Source of the DNA: Ursus arctos
Lineage: Eukaryota > Chordata > Mammalia > Carnivora > Ursidae
NCBI RefSeq assembly: GCF_023065955.2
Contig: NW_026622808.1
Span: forward strand, 70,761,975-70,825,974
Direction of reading: 5' to 3'
DNA length: 64,000 nucleotides
The notes under the pieces: generated by a model
What the model was told of the DNA's origin: nothing
The model's input: the letters and a program-made list of their open reading frames with translations, nothing else
The model's database searches: none
Part shown: one piece after another, positions 30,960 through 43,269 of the stretch
Position numbering within the stretch: the stretch's first letter is position 1
How the letters are laid out: each line of letters opens with the position of its first letter
Program-made: the position numbers and the translations under genes

Positions 30960-32700
30960 TGGCGTGAAGCAGGGAAGCTGGACCTGCCCTCCCTGATACA
31001 TACCCAACAGTAACAGGACAGTGCCCTCTTTGCCCACCTGTGTGGGGCCAGAGGAGGCCAGTTGTGAAACCAAAGATTGAAATATGACCCAGGGTCTCAG
31101 CACATAGTACCCCAAAAGTGCAGGACCCAATCAAAAGTTACCCATCAGAGCAAGCACCAGGGAACTCTCAGCTTGCTTGACAATACACAGTCAACAGATG
31201 TCAGCACCAAAGTGTCAATGGAGGCTGGAATTATCTGACAAGGATTGAAATTAAAGTTGTAAAGAACCAAATAGATAATTTATAGTTCCTAAAAAAGCAC
31301 AATAATTGGATTAAAAGGGATAATAGATGGCTCCACAGCAGAACAGGAGGGAAAGAGGAAAGAATCAGTGAACTTGAAGATAGAACAATAGAAAGTACGC
31401 AGTCCAAAAAAACAGAGAAAGACTAGACTGGGGTGGGGGCTCAGAGCCTCAGGAACCTGTGTAAAATAACAGAAGATCTCATATTTGTGCCATCCAAGTC
31501 CCAGAAGAAGAGGAGACAAGGAGGTGGGGTGGGGAAACTGGAAAACATAGTTAAAGAAATCATGGCTGATAGGGTGCCTGGGTGGCTCAGTCGTTAAGCA
31601 TCTGCCTTCAGCTCAGGGCGTGATCCCAGTGTCCTGGGATCGAGCCCCACATTGGGCTCCCTGCTCTGCTGGGAGCCTGCTTCTTCCTCTTCCACTCCCC
31701 CTGCTTGTGTTCCCTCTCTCGCTGGCTGTCTCTCTCTCTCTCTCTCTCTCTTTCTGTCAAATAAATAAATAAAATCTTCAAAAAAAAAAAAAAAAGAAAG
31801 AAAGAAAGAAAAGAAAAGAAAAGAAAAGAAAAGAAAAGAAAAGAAATCATGGCTGCAAATCTCCCAAATTTGGCAGAAGACATAAGCCTACAGATTCAAG
31901 AAGTTGAACAAACCCCAAATGCTATAAACCCAAAGAAACCTCTCCCAAGGCCCATCACCAGCAACCTTCCGAAAACTGAAGATAACAATCCTTGAAAGCA
32001 GCAACAGAGAAACGATGCCTTACTTTCGAGGTTGAACAGTTAGCATATGGAGGATTCCTCATCAGAAACCCTGGAGGCTGGAAGGACATTTTTAAGGGCT
32101 GAAAGGGAACTGTCATCCGTGAACTCTATAGCTTGTGAAAATACCATTCAGGAATGAGAAGTCAAGACACTCTCACGTGAAGGAAAAGCACGAGAGTGTG
32201 TCACCAGCAGGCCTTCCCTGAAAGAATGGCTGAAGGAAGCTCTCTAAACAGAAAGAAAATGATAAAAGGAGGATTCTTGGAGCATTGGGAAGGAAGAGAG
32301 AACAATGGACTTCTTCTCTGTAGCTTTCTGAATTACATTGGATTGTTGAAGCAAAAGTTATACCAGTGTCTCACATCTCAGAGTAGTTAGAGGGGGCATC
32401 TCAGGAATTACATTATAAATGGTGGAGGGGAACGGGCTGTAAAGACAGGAAACATCTCTACACGTCACTCAAACTGGCAAAAACCAGTAGGCTGTGGTAA
32501 AGACATCTATAGAGTGTAATCCTTAGAGTGACCACTACAAACTATGCAAACAGATACACTCAAAAACACTGTAGATAAACCAAAATGGCATTCTTAAATG
32601 TGTTCAAGTAACCCACAGGAAGGCAGAAAAAAAATTGAAAATAAAAACACAGGGAACAAACCAAACAAGTAAAATGGCAGACTTACTGAAAAGGCAAATA
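30960..32700 (+). mobile_element. ancient L1 (L1M-type) 5' region, interrupted by a SINE
   Basis: Stretches such as the one around 31,360-31,420 (repeated 'gaacttgaagatagaacaatagaaa' type wording) and 32,000-32,280 (tcagaaaccctggaggctgg ... gctgaaaggg ... ctctctaaacagaaag) match old L1M sequence. The sense strand is plus. Many substitutions and stops; no intact reading frame. The Can-SINE at 31,569 splits it. Confidence 0.75.
31569..31839 (+). mobile_element. Can-SINE (tRNA-derived carnivore SINE), full length
   Basis: The head gcctgggtggctcagtcg is tRNA-like, with box A/B-like sequence. A CT-rich stretch, aaataaataaataaaatctt and a long (AAAAG)n tail follow. It is flanked by a perfect 16-bp target-site duplication (aaagaaatcatggctg at 31,553-31,568 and 31,840-31,855), so it inserted into the older L1 around it. 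The intact duplication suggests a fairly young insertion. Confidence 0.95.
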
Positions 32701-33050
32701 ATATGATTCCATTTATATAACATTTTTGAAGTGACAAAATGTAGAAATGGAGAACAGATCAGAGTTTAGCAGGGTGAGGGATGGGGGGTAAGGCTGTAAG
32801 GGGGAAGCAGGAAGGGATCTTTAAGGTGAGAGACGGGTCTGTATCTTGGTCTCAGCCTTGGTTACCCATGATAAAGGACATGGAGCTGGACACACATAGT
32901 GTCAACGTCACTGTCCTGGTTTCCCTATTGTCCTATAGTTGCAGCCCCTGGGGCAAGCTAGGAGAAGGTACGTGGGACCTCACTGTACCATCTTTCCAAC
33001 TTTCTGAGAAGTTATCATTATTATAGATCATAATTATTTCAAAAGAAAAA
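32700..33050 (+). mobile_element. L1 3' fragment
   Basis: The text atgattccatttatataacatt followed by gagaacagatcag is typical of old L1 3' ends. It continues from the L1 to the left or is a second fragment. Confidence 0.5.
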
Positions 33051-33056
33051 GTAAAG

Positions 33057-33275
33057 TAGGTCCTGGGTGGCTCAGTTGGTTAAGCATCGGACTCTTGATC
33101 TCAGCTCAGGTCTTGCTCTCAGGGTTGTGGGTTGAAGCCCTGCATTGGGCTCTGTGCTGGGTATGGAGCCTGTTAAGAAAAAAGAAAAGAAAAGAAAAAA
33201 GAAAAGAGAAGAGAAGAGAAGAGAAGAGAAGAGAAGAGAAGAGAAGAGAAGAGAAAAAAGAAAAGAAAAGAAAAG
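33057..33275 (+). mobile_element. Can-SINE with GAAAA/GAGAA tail
   Basis: The head tcctgggtggctcagttgg and a segment of about 110 bp match the other carnivore SINEs here. From 33,175 the A-tail has expanded into AAAGA and GAGAA repeats. The CT stretch is absent, so this is a shorter, probably older subtype. Confidence 0.9.
33175..33275. repeat. (GAAAA)n/(GAGAA)n microsatellite
   Basis: A purine-only tail of the SINE to its left: AAAGA units, then at least ten GAGAA units, then AAAGA again. Confidence 0.95.
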
Positions 33276-33730
33276 TGTAAAAACAATACAACCCTTGGCT
33301 GTTGTTTTTACCCCAGGCCCAGCTCTGCTGCTGGCACAACGTCATGGAGCGGAGGCTGTCCCCTGTGTCCTCCTTTACAGCCTGTGGCTGGGGCAGGTTG
33401 GATTGGGGGGGGGGACACAGCAGCGTGGGTTTGTCCAGGCCCCACACTGGGCTCAGCCCGGACATTACCTACAGCAGAGGCCGCTGTGGAAATATTAGGG
33501 ACACCCTGCCACTCCCCTCTCCTGACTTTGTCTCCTCATTCCCCAGGCCTCAGAGCTCATGATGCCTCTTCAGAGAAACTCCTGATCCCCTGATTTAAAA
33601 TGCCCCCCAGTCACATCCTCCAGTGAGGTGCATTATAGCACTGATCCCCTGACGTCTTCTAAGCTGCTTATTTTCACCCTTACCCTCCCCCTGGCCGAAT
33701 GGAGGCCCAGGAAGACTGGGGCTTCATCTT

Positions 33731-33956
33731 GCTTTCTTCCTTTTTTTTTTTTTTTTAATATTTATTTATTTATTTTAGGGGGGGGGAGAGAGAGAGGGCA
33801 CATGTGAGTGGGGGGAGGGGCAGAGGAAGAGAATCCCAAGCAGACTCGGTGCTCAAGCGTGGAGCCTGAGGTGGGGCTCAACCCCATGACCCACGAGATC
33901 ATGACCCCAGCTGAAACCAAGAGTCAGACGCCCCATGGACTGAGCCTCCCAGGCAT
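33731..33956 (-). mobile_element. Can-SINE, inverted
   Basis: A poly(T) and aatatttatttatttatttta stretch begins it (the reversed A-tail). A GA-rich stretch follows, ending in the diverged reversed head near 33,950. A duplication of about 14 bp with one mismatch (tggggcttcatctt / tggggcctcatctt) flanks it. Confidence 0.85.
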
Positions 33957-33994
33957 GGGGCCTCATCTTTCTTATCATGAGAACACGAGGCAGA

Positions 33995-34330
33995 CATGGG
34001 TTTGTGAGGTGTTTCACTATCTGTTGCTGTAACAAGTCACCCTAAAATCTAATGGCTTAAAACAGCAACCATTTATTCTGTCTCATGGTTTCTGTGGGGG
34101 AATTTAGAGGCTATGGCAGGGAAGGCTGTTCTCTGTCCCACAGTGTCTGAGGGCCTGGCTGGGAGACATCCTCTCATGGCCACTGGATCCCAAGACCTGA
34201 CTCCAGAGAGCTCTTTCAGAACCTCTAGGCTATATCCAGGCCCACGCACACCTCTATGGTTGTGCAGTCTGTCCTGTGGATGCCCTCAGGGTCATAGCCG
34301 GCAGTGGCAATAAGAGCAGTTGGAATTTCT
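33995..34330 (+). mobile_element. ancient MER-type interspersed repeat
   Basis: It begins ctatctgttgctgtaacaagtcaccctaa-like text and continues aatggcttaaaacagcaacc atttattctg. This is a well-known class of old mammalian repeat; I cannot name the subfamily with certainty. Confidence 0.55.
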
Positions 34331-35859
34331 GGGGAGTCTTTTTGACCTAACCCTCTGATACATCCCCCTTGGGAAAACCCTCCCCTTGGGGGAATGGCCT
34401 CATCGCAGCCATCCTGCGATGGCTCCATCCAAGAGTGCAAGCTTTGGGGGCCCAGTCCTCTTCCCTGACCCAGGGCTCTGCTCCCATCATGTATGTATCA
34501 CTCAGTGCCTTTTCTAGGTCCTGGGGCAAACGGCAGCAGCTCCCAGGGCCACTGTGAAGACCAGAGAAAACATATGGGCATCCTCAGGCAGAGAGCTCTC
34601 CCTGAGGCACCTTGGTCAACCCTCAACACCACCAGGCAGGGAGGGGCTGTGACTGCCTCCGTTTTGCAGTTAAGGAAACTGAGAACAGAGAAGTAAAGTC
34701 ATGTACCCTAGGGGACATGCTGAGCATGCTGCAGTCCCTTCTTTTGACCTTTACACACCAGGCCTCTGCAGCAGTCCTGGCCATACTGCTCGCCCCCTCC
34801 ACCCCCTCTTCCTGTTGCTCCATGCTTTGTCATAGGGAATCTTTGTGATTTCCCTAATTTATCATGAGCTGTGCACATGATGCTTATTCCTTCTGTCCCC
34901 ATGAGGTTACCCTGCTGACCTTACCCAGCTAGCCCCAGCACAGGCTCCTCCTCTTCTGGGAAGGCCACCTTGAAGCACCCACCGACTGGTCTGGTCTGGA
35001 GCAGCCCTGGGCTTTTGGGCCCTGGACCTCAGCAATGGACATCACCAGACATAAACAATGGACAAAACCAGATTCGACAAAAATGTAGCTTTGCTTCATC
35101 CAAAGGGACATTCACTGACTGGCTTCTCTGAAAGGTCTACAGCTTCAGGCATGGCTGGATCCAGGGCACCAATAACATCATCAGGCATCTGTTTCATGGC
35201 TCTGCCTTCCTCTGTGTGCATTCTAAGGTATGCTCTCCCAACCTGTTGGTCAAGATGGCCCTGGCGACTTGCTGGACCTACTGGGGTCACAAGACTGACT
35301 CCTCACTCTCCCCTGAACACTGTAAGCTGGGAGTGGGATGTGGGTGGGGAGGGGGGTGGTTGGATGGGAGCAACCTCTCCAATGCAGCAGATGCTGATGT
35401 CTCCATCAGCCTCTACCTTTCATGAGGTCTGGCCTTTTTGCTTTTTTTTTTTTTTTTAATAATTCAAAGAGGCCTTTTAATTATTAAAATATATGCTCAT
35501 GGTTTAAAAAAAAAATCCCAGAAGCACACAAAAGGATACACAATGAAAAGTCAATCTCCCTCTGGAGCATCCCAGCTCCCACTCTGGAAGAAAAACTGTT
35601 ACCAGTTTCCCTGTGTCCTGGCAGAGACATCTTACACTGTCACAAGCAAATGCAAACACCATGGATATTCTTGCCTCTCTGTTTCTCAAAAGATATAAAC
35701 TATACACTCAGCTCTGAACCGTCTTTGTTTTTTTAATTTTTTCTTTCCTCTTACTGATTTGTGCAGATTATTCCCCAAGGGCTATCTAGAGACACCTTCC
35801 TCTCCCTCTTCAGCTTCACACAAATGGAATCATCTAGTACTCTGGCAGCACACCCTAGG

Positions 35860-36210
35860 GTGCCCCTCAGTGAGTCACATGTTTGTATATTCCCTCCCCT
35901 CAAGTGTATGACTTGCTTCTAATGGATAGGATAGAGCAAAGGTGAAGGGCTGTCTCTTTCATGATTCTATTAGGTCATATAAGAAACTCCCTTGCTGGCG
36001 TTGAAGTGAGACCACATTGAGGGAGGGCTTGCGACAGTCACATGCTAGGGGATGGCCAATGGCCTCCAGCCTCCAGCCACAAAAGAATAAGTTCTACCAA
36101 GAGCCAGGTGAGCTTGGTGGGAGCCCAGCCTGACCACACCTTGACTGTAACCTCATGAGACCCTCCCTGAGCAGGGCACCAGCTCAGCTGTGCCAGGGCT
36201 CCTGACCTAG
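35860..36210. mobile_element. ancient LTR or MER-type interspersed repeat
   Basis: The order ccaagagccaggtgagcttgg ... cacaccttgactgtaacctcatgagaccct resembles old mammalian LTR (MaLR/MLT-like) sequence. Family uncertain. No coding remains. Confidence 0.45.
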
Positions 36211-36289
36211 GGACATGAGAGATGGGTATGCAGCCAGCTGCAAGCTGGCTAAGTTGGTAATTTGTTAGGAAGCTAATAGCAGTGTTTGC

Positions 36290-36770
36290 TCCTCTCTGCC
36301 CAGCTCCTCTCCCTCCAGATGTCTGTGAAATTCATCCATATCCTTGTGGGGAGCTCTAGTTTGTTCTTTTTCATTGTGGGGCAGTATTTCAAACTACAAC
36401 CTGTCCATTCTACTATCCATGGACATTTTAACTCCTTGGCTGCTATGAATAAAGCAGCCTGAACATCCCTCCATGTACCATTTAGACCACATGCATATGC
36501 ATTCTCCTGGATATCAACCTAGGAGTAAACTTGCTGCACGGATGTTTAGCTTTGTAAGAAACTGCCAAACCATTTTCCAAAGTGGTTTAAGGACTTTACA
36601 CTCCTGGCAGCGTGTTATGTGCGTCCCAGCGGTTGTGCGTGTTCATCAACACCTGGTAGTATCTGTCCTCAAGCTTTTGGCCATTAGATGGGTATGCAGA
36701 GGTTTCTCTTTGTGGTGTTGCCTTGCATTTCCCTGATGAGTCATACGGATGTGGGACATTTTTTCATGTT
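36290..36770 (-). mobile_element. L1M-type 3' fragment, inverted
   Basis: It contains tgctatgaataaagcagc, aagaaactgccaaaccattttccaaagtgg and tgcatttccctgatgag in the order seen in antisense L1 3' ends. Good match by eye. Confidence 0.8.
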
Positions 36771-37599
36771 TATTAGCCTCCCCTGAGAGGTTCCTGATAT
36801 TACTTTGTCAGCTCTAGAGCAATTTATTATCTGCCCATAAACCCTAAGCTGGAGCTGGAGGGAAAGAGAAACTCTCTTCACAAGGTCAGGGTCGCTGGGG
36901 CAAATCATGAAGCCCAAGAATGAAGGTGACATACAGGAGAATAGGGCGAAGAGATCTCAGGAGAGAGCAGGTCCCAATCACTGTGTGTAAGCTCTCAGAT
37001 CCAGCCATGCCTGAAACTTCCTTCTGCACTTCTCAGTCACACGAGCCAACACACTCTTCTTCAGTCAGTTTGAGCTAGGGTTCTGTCGCGTGTCAGAAAG
37101 GGGTCCTAATTGATGCAGGGGCTGAGGTGGCTCCAGTCTGAGTCCCAGTCTGCCTGGACTCTGGTTCTCAAGGACACTGACATTCTTGAGGCCAACCAAG
37201 CTTTGGGTTGGGGGCGGGGGCCCTGAATTCCAAGTGCTCCACTAGCCCTCCCTGCGTTGGTCTGCACCCCACTTCATTATTGAGTGTGTTTTGAGGCTGA
37301 ATAACCATGTAATTGGTTTATCTGTTCCATAGTCAAATTTCAGCAAATATGTTTTTCATAATTAGGTGATGTTTATTTAACGGGAATAACCAGCCCATTA
37401 AATTTAATGAGGCAGGTTATCAGGTATGAAGTGGAAGTCTTTTTCCTTAAGAACAACTTGGATTTGGCCGTTCCTGGGGGGGCCGGAGAGATGCAGGCAG
37501 CTGCCCTGTCTGGGTGTGGGAAGCCCCAGGGAGTGGGGGTAGAGGTGTGTCCTGTCCTCAAAGGAAACAGGAACACCCCCTCCTGGTGTTCCCAGTCCC

Positions 37600-37770
37600 C
37601 CTACTTTTTCTCCATTGCATAGCATCCTATATCATTGATTTTATCTTCTCTGTCTCCCTCACCCCCAGATCTCCAAGCTCTGAAGGGCAGCGTTTCCCTT
37701 CCCCCTCATTGCTATATCTCCAGCATCTAGAACGATGACTGCATACAGTAGGCTTTCAATGCCAACACTG
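37600..37770 (+). mobile_element. L2 3' fragment
   Basis: The order agctctgaagggcagc ... tatatctccagcatctagaa ... acagtaggctttcaatg matches an L2 3' end. Confidence 0.6.
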
Positions 37771-38254
37771 GCTGTGCAAAGTAGAAATAACTAAGGGAGA
37801 CCCCTCCTGCCACTGTGATTCCCCCCCGGGCTCTGAGGGTGTCCTCCTGGCACACTTCAGGCCCTCCCTGCCCCACTCTTGAAGTCTCCTTTTTAGCAAG
37901 CTTCGTCCCCCTCACTGCCCCTGCCTGGCAGGCAGGAAAAGCATTTTATTCAGGAAGATCCAGACTTTGCCAAGGGGTCGACCACTGGGCCCAAAAGCCC
38001 ACGGGAAGAGATGGCCGTGCGCTGCTCTGTCCCGAAGGCCCAAGCTGTGGAGGGCACACCACTACGTGCTTTCGGGAGGGCATCAAGCCTGGGGGCTACT
38101 ACAAAATGTTCAGGTCCGTTTAGAGCAATGGAAAACATGGTCAATGATTACAAAACAAAACACATATTATCTTCATACAAAGAATGTGTCACACTGTAAT
38201 ATACTACTTATTTTCTTAAAAGAGAGTACATAGAGCTCCCTGTTGATAAATCCA

Positions 38255-38400
38255 TTCCACGTCACCATTGTCAGTGGCTAGAGACCTGTCTTATGGATAT
38301 CATATCTCACTTAATGCACACATCCCTTGTTGTTGGGCGTTCAGGTCGTTTCCAGTACTTTGCCATTGCTATAAATACTATGATAAACAAAGCAGTTGCT
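38255..38400 (-). mobile_element. L1-like 3' fragment, inverted
   Basis: The segment with tcaggtcgtttccagtactttg and ctataaatactatgataaac resembles antisense L1 3' sequence. Short and diverged. Confidence 0.5.
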
Positions 38401-38640
38401 TCACCTGGCTATTTTAGCTCAGCCCTCAGACTAGGACTTAAGCCTCGCCTCCTCAGTGAAGTCCTCCCTGACCCCACGGCCTGAGCCCGGAGCTCCTGGG
38501 GGCTCTCCCTAAGGGGCCTCATCACAAGTGACCTCCAATGTCTTCTGGAATTATGACACGACTCCTACTACCTCCTGCTAGACTATAAGCCCATGGGGGC
38601 ATGGACCAGGTACTGCCACTGTTTTCACAGTACGTAGGAG
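38400..38640 (+). mobile_element. L2 fragment
   Basis: The stretch with cctcctcagtgaagtcctccc and gactataagcccatgggggc is L2-like. Confidence 0.6.
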
Positions 38641-39539
38641 ATAATAATATGAACAATATTAATATTAGCTCCTTGGGTTTCTCTAGAAGCCAATTCTGAG
38701 GCAGAGATGAACCAGCAGGATGTTTATGCGAGCGTGTCCTTGAGGTCAGCACTTCTGGGTAAGGGGAAGAAGTGGAGGGCAGGACTAGCTAAACGGCCAA
38801 GCAGGCTCAGTGAGGCCATGCCCAACTCTCAGGTCAGAATGCTCTTCCGGCTTCCTCCAGCTCGGGGCGTGGGAGCTGGGCCACTATATCCCATCCCATC
38901 AAGCACTAGTTGGATACAACTCCTGGCCTGTTGGGGTGTGACTCGGGTGAGGTGGCTCCCTAGCAAAGGTGCTTCCCAGAGGGAGAGGACCCGGGGGCAA
39001 GGGCTGTGTGCCCACAGCTGGCCCTGATGGGGATCCGGGTGGGAGGTCCTCTGCCCTCACGTTTAGGGAGCAGTACCCATGGGACACCTGTCATCACAAC
39101 CCCCCTAGGGGATGGCATCTATGACTGTCTCCCTTTTACAGATGAGGAAACAGAGGCCTCGGGGCTTAGGAGCTGGTGTCCAGGGGCTTGGAGCAGGTGC
39201 TGAGGCTGTCTGGCTCCGATGCCAGGCCCCGAAGCTCCCCATTATGCTGTGGAGTGGGTGCTCCAGAGGCTGAGCAAGGGCCGGGACCAACGTCTGAGGC
39301 CACAGGGCCTGCTGACAGGCTGGTTTCCTGACTGCTCACCTGTAGAGCCATCTGCCACCTCCAGGCAGAGGGGGTGCATGTCCCCGGTCACCAGTGATGG
39401 CTGTGGGCGTGGCTCCTCCTCCTTCTTATTCTGTGAATCCTGCTTCACCTACTTGGCTGTGTCTGATGCACGCACATTTAGCATTCCAAGTCTTCCCGCA
39501 GGCCGTCCCTGCTAGTGTTCGAACTGTCCACCTCTGTTG

Positions 39540-39690
39540 CTCATACACTCCTTGTCCCGAAATGTACCTTGTCTGATAGTAACACAGCCGTTCCAGCCTT
39601 CTCAGTTTGCTGGTATGCTTCTGTTTCTCTGCTTCTATTTTCAACTAGCCTGTGCCCTTATGTAGATGAGGTCTCTTATAAGCAACACAC
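39540..39690 (-). mobile_element. L1 ORF2-like fragment, inverted
   Basis: The wording ttgtctgatagtaacacagccg ... gatgaggtctcttataagcaacac resembles antisense L1 sequence. No open frame survives. Confidence 0.5.
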
Positions 39691-40299
39691 AGGTGGATTA
39701 TGTGGGGTGTGTGTGTTGGGGGGAGGTTGTTTGTGTGTGTATGTGAATTTGCACATTTTAAAAGGCCTCTGATGCATTTCACCAAATGTGACCCCCAGAG
39801 AGTTCATGTGAGCTGCCTTCTCCGGCAATGGCCTCAGTGGAGGGCCATCTACACATCTGTGTCTGCCTTTCCCGTGTCCAGGGCACATTGGACATTTCTT
39901 CCACGCCCTGCTCTCACTCCCACCTCAGCCACCTGGAATGACTTGGGATGTCTGCAGCCACACCTGTATCCACTCGTGGGTGGATGAGGTGGTGGTGTGT
40001 GGCTGGGATAGGGCAGGCGTATGAATCAGCACCTCACAAGAGATCCTGCCCCAGGGCTCATGGCCACCTTGATGACACCAGCTCAGACCCTGCCTTGGCA
40101 TTGCTGGGCCTCTCCAGGTCAGTAATGACGTTGGAAGGAATGAATGCCAGCCATTTCTTTTGCCAGGATCCACAGTCCTATCTGGGGGGTGGAGGACTGG
40201 CCCCTTTAGCTGGGTCCCTGGGGCAAGGTAGAGTCAAGACACTGGACAGATGTCCCTGGGCCTGGCCCAGCACAGAGCTAGGACCCCTGCTCCAGAAAA

Positions 40300-40450
40300 A
40301 GGTAGTGTCAGCACTGTGCAATCTTGGGCAAGTTACTCACACTGGGCCATGGTTTCCTCATCTGGAAAGTAGGGGCGGCAATGGCCCTACCCCACAGAGC
40401 TGTGAGACTCTAAACGAGTTAGCATTTACAAAGGCTGTGGGAGAGGACCT
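40300..40450 (+). mobile_element. MIR fragment
   Basis: Sense MIR order: cttgggcaagttactcacac, gtttcctcatctggaaagta, then ccccacagagctgtgagac. Confidence 0.75.
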
Positions 40451-41460
40451 GGCACGGGGGGAAGATCCAACAGGGCTGATACTGGTACTCCTCTGGAAGC
40501 TGTCCATCATGTGCTAATTCAAGCTATACACATGCACAGGTATGTGTACACACCCACCCGAGCAGAGCCACACATGCTCGCTCAGTGGCCCCCAGTCATG
40601 CCGAAGCCCCTCCTGTGGGCTGGGGCCTCAGATCTACAGGGGCCATGCCTTGCCCTCCATTTCCAGATAGGTTCAGCTAATGGGAGGCACGAGTGAGGCT
40701 AGAGGATGGGAGGAGAGGAGAGGCCACAAGCAGCCACCTCCCACGGCAGCAGTGCCTTTCAGTGGCTCCAGCTCGTGTGAGCAGGGCCTCTGTACTGTCA
40801 GCCTGGGTGACCTTCTCTTTGTCCCTGCAGCCCTGGGTGATGTGAGCTTTCCGCCGTCAGCTAATTTCTGGACTATCACACCACTCTGTTTGGGTTTTTG
40901 GTTTCTCCATCTCCTTTGTGGTCAATTCCCTGTATTCAGCTCCCTATATTTAAATAATTGGAGTGCTTTCGGGTTTCCTGGTTGGACCCTGGAAGTCAGA
41001 GCTAACATCATATTTAATCCTCCAGCAACCAGGTGGGATGGGTATTAACACTCCCTTTCAACAGCCATGCGGCTGGAACCTGAGCCCAGGAATGTCCACC
41101 TCCAGGTCCACACGATGTTGGACACACCCCTCACCCATGAATGCTCTCTCAGGCTTGACTTCCTACCACATATGGCCATGCGGAAGGGCTGGAGAGGCAG
41201 GTCCACATCCACACAGGAGACACACACACACACGCACATAGAGCCTGCATCTTGAGCACATGCCCCTCCCCTTCACACGCCAACACAATGATACAATGGC
41301 CCCAAACAAATACCCGGCAGTCCCCAGGCGTAGGGAAGATACGGAGATCAGAGAACGGAGCCTTGGTTCTAACTCGGGGGAAATCAGGGAAACGGGCTGA
41401 GATCCAGGGGGGTCTCAGAGCCCGGGACTATTAGCAGGTGCTGAACATGGCCGGCTACCT

Positions 41461-41762
41461 TTGCAAACACAGTACACATGTATAGACCATGGCACACACA
41501 TGTGTCCACAGACACAAAGGCATCTGTACACACACACACAGATGGGCAGACGTACACAGACCTATGCACACACAGAAAAGCACTATATACATATGCACAT
41601 ATGCACAGGTGCACATAGACCTGTGCAAACGCACATGCACACACACAAGCATCTACATACATGTGTACACCTGTACACGCATTATGCACGCGCACACACA
41701 AAGCCACATATATACACGCACAGACGGACAGGTGCACACAGACCTGTGTGCGCACACACAGC
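41461..41762. repeat. degenerate CA-rich tandem tract
   Basis: About 300 bp of interrupted CA repeats, with recurring blocks such as gcacacagacctgtgc and cacatatgcac. Long alternating purine-pyrimidine stretches occur. Frames through it give His/Thr-rich chance peptides. Confidence 0.9.
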
Positions 41763-42559
41763 TGCCCTCAGCAGACTCCTGGGTAGGAAGATGGAGTCTG
41801 AGAGATATTCCCGTGGGATTGGGAAGTTGGGCAAAGCCCCAGGTGCCAAAGGCATCTAGGGAGTCTCAGAAGGGCCTCAGCTGCTTCCAGCTGAGGGACG
41901 GCTCTGATGTTGCTTAAAGTCAACAATCCAGGTGACTGTGACCCCACCCCCCCCATGCTGGCCTGACAAAGGGCTAGCCCTTCCTTGGGCTGCTGGGGGA
42001 GGCTGGGAGGAGGCTCGGGACAGGGCACCCGGCCACCTACTGGGGTCTCTCATCTCCGCATGCTCTCTGAATGCCTCCTTGGGTGTTTTGGCAAGCTGAC
42101 TCAGAACTTGGAGAGAGGGCATCTCCCAAAGCTCTTTTCCCCTCAGCCAACATGTAGCTCGGCCGAATAAAGCTGCCTTGTGCTACCTGCCCAGACAATT
42201 GGATACTGCCAAGCCTCAACCATCACTTCGGCATTGTGTGTGAGAATTCGGGGATGAGAAGAGATGCCTGGCCTGCAAAGCCCGAGTCAAGATCCAGGCT
42301 CTCAGCTCCAGACGGCTACTAGGGGCTCTCCGGAGGAACTTTCACAGGAAATCCAAGATCACCAGCACAGCAGTTGGTGGATCAGAAGCCCTGCCTCAGA
42401 CTGCTCCTGCTACCTTCCTCACACAGCACTGGGCCCGGCTGGGTGCAGCCGGGCTGTGGTCAAGGTGCCTCGGCTGGGATCATGTCGAAGGTCAAGCACT
42501 GCTGGGCTGGTGTGTGGACACCCACTGAGCAGAGCCTGTCCCGAACCCCATCATCCTCT

Positions 42560-43220
42560 GCTCTCCTCAATCCCTGTGGCCCTCATTTCAGTCACTAGAA
42601 CCACCAGCACCTAAGCCAGAGATCTGGAAGTCATCCTTCATCCTCCCCTACACCACCCAACTGCTAATCTCAGCTCCTAAGCCTCACCTCCGTCTGTCCC
42701 CTGACCTGTCCCACCAGTCTCCCATTTATCATGCCCTTGAGTGCCTGCAGGGCCTTCCTTGGCACTCAGTCTTACCCTACTTGAGCCCACCCTCCCTGAG
42801 AGCCACAGCGATATCCCTCAGAGGGACCCCCCAATGTCTTGGCCTGGCATCCCTGCTACCCCACCCAGCCCCCACTCTGCTCTCTGCAAAGCTCAGCTGT
42901 GCATGCTCTGTGCCCCCTGAGCCAGGCATCTAGGGGTCTCACTCACCCAAGCCTCTGGCTTGCCCAGCAAGTCCTCCGTTCGGCTTCTACGCTGGACCTC
43001 AGACACAACCTCTGTCGGGAAACTGGCCCGTTCGCTCTGTTCCATCCCTAGAAAGAACTGCATTCCCCTCATTTCATCTCATACCTGCTTCTGGCCGGCC
43101 TTTTGCTGTTGCAGCATAATTGTGGGTTTCCACATCTGTCTCCCCTGCTAGGCTGGGTGCTCCCCAAGGGGAACAGCCTGTTTCATTCAGCCTGCATCGC
43201 CATGGTCCAGCACAGGTACG
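42560..43220 (+). mobile_element. L2 LINE fragment
   Basis: The segment runs from about gaagtcatccttcatcctcc through cctaagcctcacctccgtct to gggtgctccccaaggggaac in L2 order. It abuts the CHCHD6 3' end. Confidence 0.6.
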
Positions 43221-43269
43221 TACAGAGAGGAGGCAGCAGTGGCTGCCTGCCAGCCGAGAGTATGACTGA

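Larger units (their letters stand above)
25661..43269. other. intergenic region between CHCHD6 and PLXNA1
   Basis: About 17.6 kb with no supported gene. It is dominated by L1, L2, MIR and Can-SINE remnants and microsatellites, listed separately. Unique AT-rich sequence at about 37,260-37,440 may be regulatory. The short frames here have no recognisable family content. Confidence 0.75.

Noticed and set aside
31569..31650. tRNA-like sequence at the SINE head
   Set aside because: It is the tRNA-derived promoter part of a Can-SINE, not a functional tRNA gene.
41461..41762. Repeated blocks that might suggest an array such as CRISPR
   Set aside because: They are interrupted CA microsatellite units without regular repeats and spacers, in a mammalian genome.
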